Assembly: GCA_963833885.1 (NCBI GenBank)
Contig: CAWHZU010000034.1
Location: forward strand, 1 to 64,000
Direction: 5' to 3'
Source: JASHPR01 sp963833885
GTDB taxonomy: Bacteria; Actinomycetota; Actinomycetes; Streptosporangiales; Streptosporangiaceae
DNA: 64,000 nt
Part shown: piece after piece, positions 56,151 through 64,000 of the stretch
How the letters are laid out: each line of letters begins with the position of its first letter
Numbering within the stretch: the stretch's first letter is position 1
Made by a program: the position numbers and the translations under genes
The notes under the pieces: model-generated
Seen by the model: the letters and a program-made list of their open reading frames with translations, nothing else
What the model was told of the DNA's origin: nothing
The model's database searches: none

Positions 56151-57676
56151 GCGCGTCTGCGGAGGTGGGCGAGTCCCTGACGGAACTGCTCGCCGGAGGA
56201 AGGCCACAGCAGCCAGCGCTCATCGTTCCCGATAGTGCCGAGGTCCTCACATATGCGCAGGTCGCGTCCAGGGTTGAGGCGCTCGCCCAGCGACTTGCGG
56301 ACCTCAGCGTCCGGCGCGGAGACCGCGTCGCGCTCGCATTGCCGAACGGCCCGGATCTCGTGCTGCTCTTGCTGGCCATCACCGCTCTTGGCGCCGCCGC
56401 CGCACCGCTGAACCCGGCGTATACCGAGGCCGAATTCGGCTTCTTCCTGGGTGACATCGCGCCCAGGCTGCTGCTGATTCCCGCGAGCGGGAGCGCGGCG
56501 GCGAGCGCGGCCGCGGCGGCCGAGGGGACAACGCTCGTCGGCGTCCGGCCCGACGGCGACGGCCCGCCGCGATTGCTGTACGAAGGCGGTCAGGTCGGCT
56601 CACAGCGTTCCTTCGAGCAAGGCGATGCCAACGACGTGGCTGTCGTGCTGCACACCAGCGGCACCACCAGCAGGCCAAAGCAGGTTCCGCTGCGGCAGCG
56701 CAACCTGATGGCGTCGGCGCGGACGATCGCCGCGCATTACCGGCTGGGGCCAGCCGACGTGTCGTTCTGCGTGATGCCGCTGTTCCACATCCACGGCCTG
56801 GTCGCATCCACGTTCGCGGCGCTCGGATCGGGCGGCGCGGTCATCACGCCCCGCCGGTTCACGCCGAGCCGCTTCTGGCCACAGGTCCGGGAGCACGGGA
56901 CCACCTGGCTATCCGCCGGTCCCACGCTCCATCAGATGATCCTGGACAAGGCCGACGCCAACGGCGCGCCGGACACCCTGCGCTTTGTGCGCTCGTGCAG
57001 TTCGGCGCTGGCCCCCGCGCTGCTGGCACGAGCCGAGCGGGAGTATGGGGCGCCGATGCTCGAGGCATACGGCATGACGGAGGCCAGCCACCAGATATCG
57101 TCCAATCCGCTGCCCCCCGCCGCCCGGGTGCCCGGCTCGGTGGGCGTTCCGACCTCCACGCAGATAGCGATTGCCGATGCGGACGGCACCTTGCTGCCGG
57201 CCGGCAGTGGCGGCGAGGTCGTGATTCGCGGCCCTGGGGTGATGTCGGGGTACGTGAACAATCCGGCCGCTACGGCCGAGGCGTTCTTTGGCGACTGGTT
57301 CCGCACCGGGGACTACGGGGTGCTGCGCGACGGGTACCTGTATCTCGAGGGACGGCTCAAAGAGATGATCATCCGCGGCGGCGAGAACATCGCCCCCGCA
57401 GAGATCGAGCAGGTCCTGCAGTCCCATCCGGCCGTGCGCGATGCGGTGTGCTTCGGCGTAGCCGATGAGAAGTACGGAGAGCTTGTCGGCGCGGCGGTGA
57501 CCCTCGGCTCGGCTGTGGAGGTCGGCGAGCTGATCGAGCACTGCAGGCAACGGCTGGCGCCGTTCAAGGTGCCGGCCAGAATTGACATTGTGGCTGACAT
57601 TCCGCGCACACCCACCGGGAAGGTGCAGCGACGACGGGTGGCCGAGTTCGTGGCCGGGCAGGAGACCGGGACATGA
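56120..57676 (+). CDS. AMP-dependent acyl-CoA ligase
   Basis: 518 residues of the ANL superfamily: HTSGTTSRPKQV (P-loop-like motif, about residues 176-187), EAYGMTEASHQ (A5), WFRTGDYGVL (A7), GRLKEMIIRGGENIAPAEIE (A8 hinge) and the catalytic lysine in PTGKVQRRRV (A10). All core motifs are intact. The layout is close to oxalate-CoA ligase and fatty-acyl ligases; the substrate is not clear. It overlaps the KPR-like gene by 4 nt (ATGA), so it is co-translated. Confidence 0.85.
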   Translation: MAGCALAALLSASAEVGESLTELLAGGRPQQPALIVPDSAEVLTYAQVASRVEALAQRLADLSVRRGDRVALALPNGPDLVLLLLAITALGAAAAPLNPAYTEAEFGFFLGDIAPRLLLIPASGSAAASAAAAAEGTTLVGVRPDGDGPPRLLYEGGQVGSQRSFEQGDANDVAVVLHTSGTTSRPKQVPLRQRNLMASARTIAAHYRLGPADVSFCVMPLFHIHGLVASTFAALGSGGAVITPRRFTPSRFWPQVREHGTTWLSAGPTLHQMILDKADANGAPDTLRFVRSCSSALAPALLARAEREYGAPMLEAYGMTEASHQISSNPLPPAARVPGSVGVPTSTQIAIADADGTLLPAGSGGEVVIRGPGVMSGYVNNPAATAEAFFGDWFRTGDYGVLRDGYLYLEGRLKEMIIRGGENIAPAEIEQVLQSHPAVRDAVCFGVADEKYGELVGAAVTLGSAVEVGELIEHCRQRLAPFKVPARIDIVADIPRTPTGKVQRRRVAEFVAGQETGT

Positions 57677-58659
57677 GGTTTGCTGTCCTGGGCGCCGGGG
57701 CGATCGGTGCGTACGTGGGTGCCGCTCTCGCCCGCGGCGGTGCCGACGTCACGCTCATCGCCAGGGGAGCGCACCTGCAGGCGATGGCGGAACGCGGCGT
57801 CCAGGTGCTTTCACCACGCGGTGATTTCACCGCGCACCCGCCGGCTACCGACCAGTTCGAGGCAGTGGCCGAGGCCGACGTGGTGTTCGTCGCGCTCAAG
57901 GCGTACAGCCTGCCCGAGATCGCTCCGCGCCTGGGAAGCCTGCTCGCCCCCGACGCGGCGGTGATCTGGGCGCAGAACGGGATCCCGTGGTGGTATTTCC
58001 AGTCGCTGTCCGAGCCTGCCGGGATCAAGGGCCTGGAAAGCGTCGACCCTGGTGGCGTGATAGCCGCGGCAATCCGGCCCCAGCACAACGTCGGGTGTGT
58101 CGTCTACTCCTCCACCGAGATCGTCGAGCCCGGGGTGATCCGGCACGTCGAGGGGACCCGGTTCACGCTCGGCGAGCCGGACGGGTCGATCTCCGAGCGA
58201 TGCAGGCAGATATCCGCGGCGTTCACGGCTGGCGGCCTGCGGGCCCCGGTCGAGCCGAAGCTGCGCGACCAGATCTGGCTCAAACTCGTCGGCAACGTGG
58301 CCTTCAACCCGGTCACCGCGCTGACCGGGGCGACCCTTGGCGAGCTCGGCACGCTGCCGGAGATGCGCGACCTGCTGCGCGCCATCTTTGCCGAGTGCGC
58401 CGCCGTGGCGGGCAGGCTCGGCATCAGCTTCCCCGTCTCCCTGGACCGGCGTCTGGAGGCGGGACTGGCCGTCGGTGACCACAAGACCTCCATGCTGCAG
58501 GATCTCGAGGCCGGCCGAAGGCTGGAGCTCGGCTGCATGACCGGGGCGATCGTCGAGCTCGCGGGCCTCCTTGGCGTCGACGTCCCGCACACCGCGGCGG
58601 TGCACGCCTGCACCAAGCTGCTCGGCCAGCTCAGGCTGGAGCACCGGGGCCGCGGCTAG
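57673..58659 (+). CDS. Ketopantoate reductase-family (PanE/ApbA) oxidoreductase
   Basis: 328 residues: N-terminal Rossmann motif GAGAIGAYVGAALARGG (about residues 6-22) and a helical C-terminal domain with KLRDQIWLKLVGNVAFNPVTALTG (catalytic Lys region KL..N..NP). It reduces 2-dehydropantoate or another 2-keto acid with NADPH; in paired loci with acyl-CoA ligases the natural substrate is often a different keto acid. It overlaps the ligase gene by 4 nt. The next gene, convergent, starts its stop only 5 nt on. Confidence 0.86.
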   Translation: MRFAVLGAGAIGAYVGAALARGGADVTLIARGAHLQAMAERGVQVLSPRGDFTAHPPATDQFEAVAEADVVFVALKAYSLPEIAPRLGSLLAPDAAVIWAQNGIPWWYFQSLSEPAGIKGLESVDPGGVIAAAIRPQHNVGCVVYSSTEIVEPGVIRHVEGTRFTLGEPDGSISERCRQISAAFTAGGLRAPVEPKLRDQIWLKLVGNVAFNPVTALTGATLGELGTLPEMRDLLRAIFAECAAVAGRLGISFPVSLDRRLEAGLAVGDHKTSMLQDLEAGRRLELGCMTGAIVELAGLLGVDVPHTAAVHACTKLLGQLRLEHRGRG

Positions 58660-58663
58660 CCCA

Positions 58664-59653
58664 TCAGACCAGGGCGGTGTCGAGGGTCTCGGGGGCAAAC
58701 AGGTCCTCCGGCGCGAGCAGGCGGTCGGTGAGGTACTGCTCGTGCGCGTACCGGACGAACGTGGAGAGAGCCTGCCGGTTGGGCTCGAGCCCGTAAGCCC
58801 AGTAGTCGGGCCCGAGGAGCTTGACCGTCGACTCGTACTCGTCCAGCACCCAGGGCAGGCTGATCTCGAGCGCTGCGGTCTTGCGGAACTGCTCGTAGGC
58901 GAGATCTTTGGCGGCGGTGAACGCCTTGACGAGTGACTTCGCGAGCCACCGGTGGGCGGTATAGACGTCGCGCCGGAGCACGATCGCGTGCATGAGCGGG
59001 AAGATGCCGGTCTTGGCGAAGTACGCTCGCTCCTCCGCGCGCGGGTCGGCGAACAGGCACCGCACGGCGCCATCGCCCTCCAGCAGCGAGCGCGGAGCGC
59101 GGGGGGAGTACAGCGCCTCGATCTCACCGGTCGCCAGCATGTCGGAGAGCACCCGTTCGGAGGGAATCGGGCTGATCTCTATCTCTGGCGGCAGGCTGAC
59201 CGGCAGCTTCTCCGTCCGCCCGGGCTCGTGCAGCCCGCCGGTGCGGTAGCGGACCGAACTGGCCGGCACCCCGTAATGCTCGGCGAGCATGCCGCGGATC
59301 CACACGATCGCGGTCAGCTGGTATTCGGGAATTCCGACGGTCCGCCCGATCAGGTCGGCGGGTGCCTCGATGCCCGCCCGTGAGTTGACGAAGATGCACG
59401 AGTGGCGGAACCGCCTTGACGGGAAGACGGGAATCGCGATGAACGGGCCGCCGCGGCACAGCGTCACCACGTAGCTGGAGAGCGAGAACTCGGCGGCGTC
59501 GAACTCCTCGTGCCGCGCCATCCGGAAGAAAACTTCCTCGGGGTCGAGGGTCACATAGCGGAGATCGACCCCCTCAACCCGCACCCGGCCGTCGGTGAGC
59601 GCCCGGGTCCGGTCATATTCGCCACAGCCAAGTGTCAGGTCTAGCAGGGCCAC
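58664..59653 (-). CDS. 4,5-dihydroxyphthalate decarboxylase-family protein
   Basis: 329 residues of periplasmic-binding-protein-like fold: LGCGEYDRTRALTDGRVRVEGVDL, FDAAEFSLSSYV, GIPEYQLTAIVWIRGML and RRDVYTAHRWLAKSLVKAF. Relatives are annotated as 4,5-dihydroxyphthalate decarboxylase or ABC-type substrate-binding proteins; the name may be wrong, since there is no signal peptide. Start GTG 59653 lies 6 nt after CATACT, so leaderless translation is likely. It is convergent with the KPR-like gene and could take part in the same pathway. Confidence 0.78.
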   Translation of the reverse strand: MALLDLTLGCGEYDRTRALTDGRVRVEGVDLRYVTLDPEEVFFRMARHEEFDAAEFSLSSYVVTLCRGGPFIAIPVFPSRRFRHSCIFVNSRAGIEAPADLIGRTVGIPEYQLTAIVWIRGMLAEHYGVPASSVRYRTGGLHEPGRTEKLPVSLPPEIEISPIPSERVLSDMLATGEIEALYSPRAPRSLLEGDGAVRCLFADPRAEERAYFAKTGIFPLMHAIVLRRDVYTAHRWLAKSLVKAFTAAKDLAYEQFRKTAALEISLPWVLDEYESTVKLLGPDYWAYGLEPNRQALSTFVRYAHEQYLTDRLLAPEDLFAPETLDTALV

Positions 59654-59672
59654 GACAGCAGTATGGCGCGAG

Positions 59673-61022
59673 TCAGCCCGGCCCGGACTCGACGGCGCCA
59701 GATGCGATCGCGCTGACCAGCTGGGCGTGGTCGCGCTCGTTCTGGTCGGCGTAGGCGCGGGCGAACCGGCCCATTGCCGCGGCGAACTTCTTGCCCTTGC
59801 CGATGTAGGCGTCGATGGCGACGGGGTCGCCGGTCCTGGCGTGGGCGCGGGCGAGCGTCTCGCCGCACGCGGTGGCGAACTCGGCGAGCCGGGGAGCGAT
59901 CAGGTCCGTGCTGGGGATGATCTTCATGTCCCGGAACTGCCGCACGTAGTAGTCGTTCCCGTGCAGCGTGCCCCAGCCGACGAAGATGTCGGTGGCGGTC
60001 TGCACCAGCCGCTTGCCGCTGATCACCCGCTCGCCGTGGTTGCCGTGCGCGCTGGGCTGGGTGTACGCCTCGTACACCGACGGCCCGGCTTGCTTGACCT
60101 GCAGGAACAACGGGTCGGCGCCGGTCCGGCCCTCGAGCAGCACCAGGTAGACCCGCATGCCCACGCTGCCCACGCCGACGACCTGGCGGACGATGTCGGC
60201 CTCGGTGAACCGGTCGAACAGGCTGCGCCGGTCCTCGCGCAGCGTCATCCGGTACTCGGCCAGCAGGTGGTCGACGAGGTCGTCCTGCTCCTCGTCGCCG
60301 ATCGTCCGGCGGATCGGCGGATCCTCGGTGATCCGGGGACGCCCGTGCGCCATCTCGACGAGCTTGGCGAACGCCCCGCGGCTCGTCCGCCGCTTCCGCT
60401 TGCGTTCAATGTGCACCGAGACGGCCCCGCGGTCGGCGGGCTCGAAGTAGCCGAGCAGGCTTTCGACATGCGTGCCGTCGTACCAGATGTCCAGTTCGTG
60501 CATTTTCGCGTACCGGCGCATCTGCTTGCGGTAGGCCTCCACGCCTGCGGTCACCGCGGCGGCGGCCTTGGCCGACTTGAGCCGGTTCTCCTGGGCTGCG
60601 ACCACCAGGCTGGCCGCGAACCGCTGCACGTCCCATTCGAACGGGCCCGGCAGGGTCTCGTCGAAGTCGCGGAGGTCGAAGGCCAGATTCCGCTCGGGTG
60701 TGGCCCACAGGCCGAAGTTCAGCACGTGGGCGTCGCCACATAGCTGCACGTTCAGGCCACTGTTCGGGGAGGACGCCAGGTCGCTGGCCATCACCGCGGC
60801 CGCGCCGCGGTAGTAGTTCCACGGCGAGGCCGCCATCCGCTGGTGCCGGATGGGCAGCAGACCGGGGTCCCGGATCTGGTTCTGGGCCAGGAGGGTCTCC
60901 AGCGCGTCGTGCCCGCGCTCTCCTTCGTCCCAGTACCCCAGCGTGCCCCGGGCCACCCTCTTCCTGGCGGCCTTGCCCGATGACCGCCTCTCCGCCGCCG
61001 TAGCCGCCAGGTCGTGCCGCAT
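59673..61022 (-). CDS. DUF2252 protein
   Basis: 449 residues. The family signature GDAHVLNFG (LCGDAHVLNFG, about residues 93-103) and DLRDFDETLPGPFEWDVQRFA are those of DUF2252, which resembles kinase-like/aminoglycoside phosphotransferase folds: HGN and DFD can be read as Brenner-type and metal motifs. No biochemical role is known to me. No membrane segment or signal peptide. ATG 61022 has TAGGAC 6 nt before it, so it may be leaderless. It lies between the binding-protein-like gene and the folate cyclo-ligase, all on the minus strand. Confidence 0.82.
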   Translation of the reverse strand: MRHDLAATAAERRSSGKAARKRVARGTLGYWDEGERGHDALETLLAQNQIRDPGLLPIRHQRMAASPWNYYRGAAAVMASDLASSPNSGLNVQLCGDAHVLNFGLWATPERNLAFDLRDFDETLPGPFEWDVQRFAASLVVAAQENRLKSAKAAAAVTAGVEAYRKQMRRYAKMHELDIWYDGTHVESLLGYFEPADRGAVSVHIERKRKRRTSRGAFAKLVEMAHGRPRITEDPPIRRTIGDEEQDDLVDHLLAEYRMTLREDRRSLFDRFTEADIVRQVVGVGSVGMRVYLVLLEGRTGADPLFLQVKQAGPSVYEAYTQPSAHGNHGERVISGKRLVQTATDIFVGWGTLHGNDYYVRQFRDMKIIPSTDLIAPRLAEFATACGETLARAHARTGDPVAIDAYIGKGKKFAAAMGRFARAYADQNERDHAQLVSAIASGAVESGPG

Positions 61023-61052
61023 GGGTTCGTCCTACCCCGCGCGAGCAGCCGC

Positions 61053-61832
61053 TTACCGCTGGCTGGCTCGCTGCGCCGAGAGCAGGGGTATGGCCGCGAT
61101 CTTCTCCTCGGTCAGGTCTTCCCAGCGGATGGCCGCGGCCTGCCGCGGCCCGTGCTGGGAGCGGCAGTCGATGATGCGCTCAGGCGTCACGATGAAGTCG
61201 ACCGGCACGTCGTGGCCGGTCAGCGGGATGACCCCGGCCGGGCGGAGCTGCAGCTCGTGGACGGTCGTGACGGCCACGGTGCGCGGCCCGATCAGGCCGG
61301 CGGCCGTGGCCAGCGCGAACTCCAGGTCGGCGAACCCGCCGCCCTTGCCCAGCCGGGCGCCGTCCTCGCTGGCCGCCACGCTGCCCATCACGACCAGGTC
61401 GACCGGGGACAGCTCGGCCAGCGAGACCCGCCGGGCGGAGCGGGCCGCTCCGCTGATCGACGCCGCCTTGCGCGGCGGTTCGCTCAGGTGGTCCGGATCC
61501 AGGGCGAAGAACGGCTCCTGCCCGGCCAGCCGCGGCACCGCCATGTACACGGTCTTGCCATCCTCGAGGGCGCGCTGGCGTACCGGCCACTGCGCGGAGT
61601 CCGGATTGGCCTTCACCGTGCCCGCGGCCTGCCACTCGGGCATCGCCCGGAGCCGCTCGGCGGCCGCCTCGGCGCCGGTGAAGTTCGGGATGCGCCCGGC
61701 AGCTCCCGGGAACCTGGCCACCTTCGCCGCGCGCATCGCCGACCACACCTCCTCGCGCAGCTCGGCCTTTGCCGCCAGCACATCGGCCGGGCCGCCAGCG
61801 TCACGGTCGTGGCGCGGCACGGGGCGGGGCAC
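61053..61832 (-). CDS. 5-formyltetrahydrofolate cyclo-ligase-family protein
   Basis: 259 residues. The part KAELREEVWSAMRAAKVARFPG (N-terminal R/K-rich ATP site), KTVYMAVPRLA and VVMGSVAASEDGARLGKGGGFADLEFALA (P-loop-like glycine stretch, GKGGGFAD) are those of 5-formyl-THF cyclo-ligases (MTHFS), which convert folinic acid to methenyl-THF with ATP. GTG 61832 stands 4 nt after the DUF2087 stop and follows GGCGGGG, so the two genes are coupled. The protein is longer than usual (about 190), so it may be a variant group. Confidence 0.8.
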   Translation of the reverse strand: MPRPVPRHDRDAGGPADVLAAKAELREEVWSAMRAAKVARFPGAAGRIPNFTGAEAAAERLRAMPEWQAAGTVKANPDSAQWPVRQRALEDGKTVYMAVPRLAGQEPFFALDPDHLSEPPRKAASISGAARSARRVSLAELSPVDLVVMGSVAASEDGARLGKGGGFADLEFALATAAGLIGPRTVAVTTVHELQLRPAGVIPLTGHDVPVDFIVTPERIIDCRSQHGPRQAAAIRWEDLTEEKIAAIPLLSAQRASQR

Positions 61833-61836
61833 GCGC

Positions 61837-62163
61837 TTACCCCGCCTGCCCGGGCTCGTGCGACGGCACGACGGTGCCGCCGCTGCGCCAGTACTCGCCG
61901 CCGGCCCGGGACAGGAAGTCCGCGTCCACCAGGTACCGGCGCAGCGCCGCGTAGTCGCCGTGCAGCGCACCAAGGAACAGGCTGACGTCGCGTTCCGGGT
62001 AACGCACTCCGGGCTCGAACGCCTGCGCGATCTTGTCAAGCAGCAGCAGCCGGCGCGATTGCTTGGCGGGCAGGGCCTGGATCCGCCCGTCGCCGACGAA
62101 GACCCGCAGCCCCGGGTCGGCAGCCACCGCTGCCGTGACAGGAGCCGGATCAAGATCAGCCAT
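61837..62163 (-). CDS. DUF2087 domain protein
   Basis: 108 residues. RLLLLDKIAQAFEPGVRYPERDVSLFLGALHGDYAALRRYLVDADFLSRAGGEYWRSGG is the DUF2087 pattern (a winged-helix-like small domain often placed in regulators). It may be a DNA-binding or adaptor protein; unknown. ATG 62163 is chosen, with ATG 62172 as an alternative. It precedes the cyclo-ligase by 4 nt and faces the methyltransferase gene across about 110 nt. Confidence 0.78.
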   Translation of the reverse strand: MADLDPAPVTAAVAADPGLRVFVGDGRIQALPAKQSRRLLLLDKIAQAFEPGVRYPERDVSLFLGALHGDYAALRRYLVDADFLSRAGGEYWRSGGTVVPSHEPGQAG

Positions 62164-62260
62164 GGACCTCATTGTCCACCATGCCGGCGCCCGGCTCCGA
62201 GCGGTTTTCGGCCCGGTGCGTGCGCCAAAAACCCGCCAGCGCCGTGCCCGCCATCTGCGG

Positions 62261-62266
62261 TATCGT
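62261..62266 (+). promoter_or_regulatory. -10 box TATCGT of the methyltransferase gene (leaderless geometry)
   Basis: TATCGT ends 6 nt before GTG 62273. No ribosome binding site is seen. Confidence 0.5.
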
Positions 62267-62272
62267 CCGCCC

Positions 62273-63013
62273 GTGGACGATGCGGACGGCTATTTCGGGG
62301 AACGGGTCGCTGCGACGTACGACGATTCGTCGCACACGTTTGATCCCGGTGTTGTGGAACCGACGGTCAACCTCCTGGCGGAGCTGGCCGGCGATGGCCG
62401 GGCACTGGAACTCGCGGTCGGCACCGGGCGCATCGCGCTGCCGCTGGCGGCACGCGGCGTCCCGGTCCACGGCATCGACCTGTCGCGGGCGATGGTCGCC
62501 CGGATGCGCGCCAAGCCGGGCGGGGACGCGATCGACGTGACCATCGGCGACTTCGCCACCACCCGCGTGGCGGGCACGTTCCGGCTCGCCTACCTGGTCT
62601 TCAACACGATCACGAACCTCACCACGCAGGACGACCAGGTGGCCTGCTTCCAGAACGTGGCGGAGCACCTGGAGCCCGGCGGCTGCTTCGTCATCGAGGT
62701 CGGCGTCCCGCCGCTGCGCAGGCTCCCGCCCGGGCAGAACGTCCTGCCGTGGAGCGCGGGCCCGGCGGAGTGGGTGTGCTACACGTACGACTTCGCCGCG
62801 CAGGCGAGCCAGGGGCACTACATCGATCTTGATAACGGCCGCGGCGAGTACCACACGATCCCGTTCCGGTACGTGTGGCCGGCCGAACTCGACCTGATGG
62901 CGCGGCTCGCCGGGATGCGGCTGCGCGACCGGTGGGCTGGGTGGACGCGGGAGCCGTTCACCGGTGAGAGCCGGGGGCACGTCTCGGTCTGGGAGAAGCC
63001 CGCCGGCCCGTGA
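62273..63013 (+). CDS. Class I SAM-dependent methyltransferase
   Basis: 246 residues. Motif I ALELAVGTGRIALPLAARG (about residues 42-60), the Asp of motif II in HGIDLSRAM and motif IV around LAYLVFNTITNL are the Rossmann SAM-binding elements of methyltransferases type 11/25. The C-terminal half (HYIDLDNGRGEYHTIPFRYVWPAELDLMARLAGMRLRDRW) is typical of small-molecule methyltransferases in actinobacteria. GTG 62273 is chosen for the TATCGT spacing and the normal DDADGYFGE start. Substrate unknown. Confidence 0.85.
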   Translation: MDDADGYFGERVAATYDDSSHTFDPGVVEPTVNLLAELAGDGRALELAVGTGRIALPLAARGVPVHGIDLSRAMVARMRAKPGGDAIDVTIGDFATTRVAGTFRLAYLVFNTITNLTTQDDQVACFQNVAEHLEPGGCFVIEVGVPPLRRLPPGQNVLPWSAGPAEWVCYTYDFAAQASQGHYIDLDNGRGEYHTIPFRYVWPAELDLMARLAGMRLRDRWAGWTREPFTGESRGHVSVWEKPAGP

Positions 63014-63029
63014 TCCGCCGGCTGACCGG

Positions 63030-63278
63030 TCAGGCGACCCGGCGCCAGCCGAGTTCGCCGGCCTTCCAGCGCGCGATGGCCTGGTGCTGGCTGACGACCT
63101 TGACCTCCCGCAGCGGCACCCGATGGCCGTGCATCGCGTGCTCGGCCTCGATGATCCCGACGACGGGGGAGACCTGAGGGATCTCGTGCTTCACGCCGGA
63201 CTGCTCGACAAGAATTAAGCTGGCCGGCCGCGCGTCCGCGGCATCGCGGGGCGCGTCGTTGCGCTCATTCACATTCAT
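63030..63278 (-). CDS. Small conserved protein of unknown function
   Basis: 82 residues. The centre VVGIIEAEHAMHGHRVPLREVKVVSQHQAIARWKAG has a beta-alpha-like, charged composition with many His; no cysteines or membrane helix. I do not recognise the family. ATG 63278 has GGGAG 7 nt before it. A CCGCAC-A-GTGCGG dyad (63324-63336) and an AT-rich box (TATATA, near 63365) lie upstream and could belong to its promoter. Confidence 0.6.
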   Translation of the reverse strand: MNVNERNDAPRDAADARPASLILVEQSGVKHEIPQVSPVVGIIEAEHAMHGHRVPLREVKVVSQHQAIARWKAGELGWRRVA

Positions 63279-63470
63279 TAGACTCCCGGGCCCTCCCGGA
63301 CGGTTCCCGCAGTTCGGTAACTACCGCACAGTGCGGGCGTCTTGATTGTTGGGGTACATCTACTTATATACAGCGTATGTGGTCATGCGCTCAGAACGCG
63401 CTCATGCGCTCAGTAACATTTCGGGACCGGTCGATGATCGCCTGGCGGCGCGGCGCCCGGACGCACTGGC
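63279..63470. other. Intergenic region upstream of the small protein gene
   Basis: 192 bp with the dyad CCGCAC-A-GTGCGG (63324-63336), an AT-rich spot with ACTTATATAC (63361-63370) and a direct repeat CATGCGCTCAG at about 63384 and 63402. No gene is supported. Confidence 0.45.
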
Positions 63471-64000
63471 TCACACTGTGGTCTCGGCGCTCAGGTCGGT
63501 CAGCTCGGTGCTGGCCGACCGGCGGGCGCGCAGCACCCAGGTTGACGCGAAACCGACCACCAGCAGGGCCAGCGCCAGCCACGGGGCGAGGATCGTCGGG
63601 CTGGTGACCTTGTAGAACGAGCCGAAGATCGCGCCGGCGGTGATCAGGATGCCGACCACGGCCGATACCGTCAGCGACACCCGGCGTTCCGACGTGGCGA
63701 ACGTGCGCAGCGACCCGACCGACATCAGCAGGTAGACCACGACCAGCGCGAAGCCGCCGAACGTGGACCCCCACGCGAACAGCGCGAAGTAGTGCGGGGT
63801 GGCGGGCAGCGCGAACAGGCCGGTCCAGAACAGATCCACCAGCAGGGTCACGATCGCCGCCCCGATGATGAAGACCGTGGCGCCCAGCGGAGAGCTGTGC
63901 CGCCGGGACACGATCGCGAGCTGGGCCGGGATGCGGCGGTCGCGGGCCATCGCGAAGATCCCCCGGGAGGCGGACACCGCGCAGCCGATCGCGACCGCGA
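63471..64000 (-). CDS. APC-family amino acid permease, C-terminal part (partial)
   Basis: The minus-strand frame runs off the right edge; about 176 residues are visible. ASRGIFAMARDRRIPAQLAIVSRRHSSPLGA is the loop between helices 8 and 9 typical of the amino acid-polyamine-organocation family (AxSRxxYAMARDGxLP). After it come at least four membrane helices (FIIGAAIVTLLVDLFW, FGGFALVVVYLLMSVG and others). It is an inner-membrane transporter of amino acids or polyamines. A C-terminal soluble tail (STELTDLSAETTV) ends it. Confidence 0.85.
   Translation of the reverse strand, partial: AVAIGCAVSASRGIFAMARDRRIPAQLAIVSRRHSSPLGATVFIIGAAIVTLLVDLFWTGLFALPATPHYFALFAWGSTFGGFALVVVYLLMSVGSLRTFATSERRVSLTVSAVVGILITAGAIFGSFYKVTSPTILAPWLALALLVVGFASTWVLRARRSASTELTDLSAETTV

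Noticed and set aside
1..64000. tRNA and rRNA genes
   Set aside because: No cloverleaf with a T-loop GTTCRANYC context or rRNA sequence was recognised by eye; tRNAscan-SE would settle it.

Overview
The window is very GC-rich, and its genes fit a high-GC actinomycete (Actinomycetota, possibly a Streptosporangiales-like lineage). The evidence is the GC-biased third positions, GTG starts, HisA of the PriA type, an MgtA-like glycosyltransferase, MmyB-type HTH regulators, a secreted sedolisin, and many start codons that lie 6-7 nt after a TANNNT box, which suggests leaderless mRNAs. The species cannot be named from the sequence. No tRNA, rRNA or CRISPR array was seen.

Layout. 0-5 kb: end of a sugar ABC transporter (permease, ATPase), a coupled minus-strand trio (membrane coiled-coil protein, phosphoesterase, ParB-like protein) and a GH13 glucosidase. 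5-10 kb: a phosphatase and a secreted two-gene unit (a subtilisin-like protein without a catalytic domain, and a sedolisin). 10-24.5 kb: histidine genes in three blocks, hisD, hisC-hisB and hisH-hisA-hisF-hisI, separated by a glycosyltransferase, SGNH hydrolase, FUSC membrane protein, SDR, a probably frameshifted AbiEi-like protein, a phosphoesterase, an oxidoreductase and peptide deformylase. 24.5-31 kb: a TetR regulator divergent from a membrane protein with twin operators, a PRC-barrel protein, a GH2 glycosidase and an MBL hydrolase.

31-37.2 kb holds a conflict-type module: a frameshifted zinc-finger/endonuclease gene, an alpha/beta hydrolase, and a 1,382-residue caspase-NTPase-WD40 protein whose start overlaps the hydrolase. 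Three WD40 units are identical at DNA level over 414 bp. 37-41.8 kb is a scarred accessory zone: an MmyB-type regulator, an ISKra4-type insertion sequence with terminal inverted repeats and a probable 6-bp target duplication, a gene fragment, and a PIN-domain toxin-antitoxin pair with a 26-bp palindromic operator.

41.8-49.6 kb is a catabolic cluster: LLM flavin oxidoreductase, FAH-family hydrolase (frameshifted), extradiol dioxygenase, aldehyde dehydrogenase, acetoacetate decarboxylase-like protein, Asp/Glu racemase-like protein and a glutamine synthetase-like enzyme. Three of its promoter regions share a dyad close to TCGTTTGTAGCCGAACG, so it looks like one small regulon. 50.4-55.6 kb is a second caspase-fold module: a cytoplasmic subtilase, a divergent TPR-CHAT protease, a small conserved protein and a sigma factor. 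56-64 kb: acyl-CoA ligase and ketopantoate-reductase-like genes, a dihydroxyphthalate-decarboxylase-like protein, DUF2252, folate cyclo-ligase, DUF2087, a methyltransferase, a small protein and a truncated APC permease.

Several genes carry apparent 1-nt indels in or beside G/C runs (AbiEi-like, FAH, transposase, possibly the HTH gene). Sequencing error cannot be excluded for any of them.
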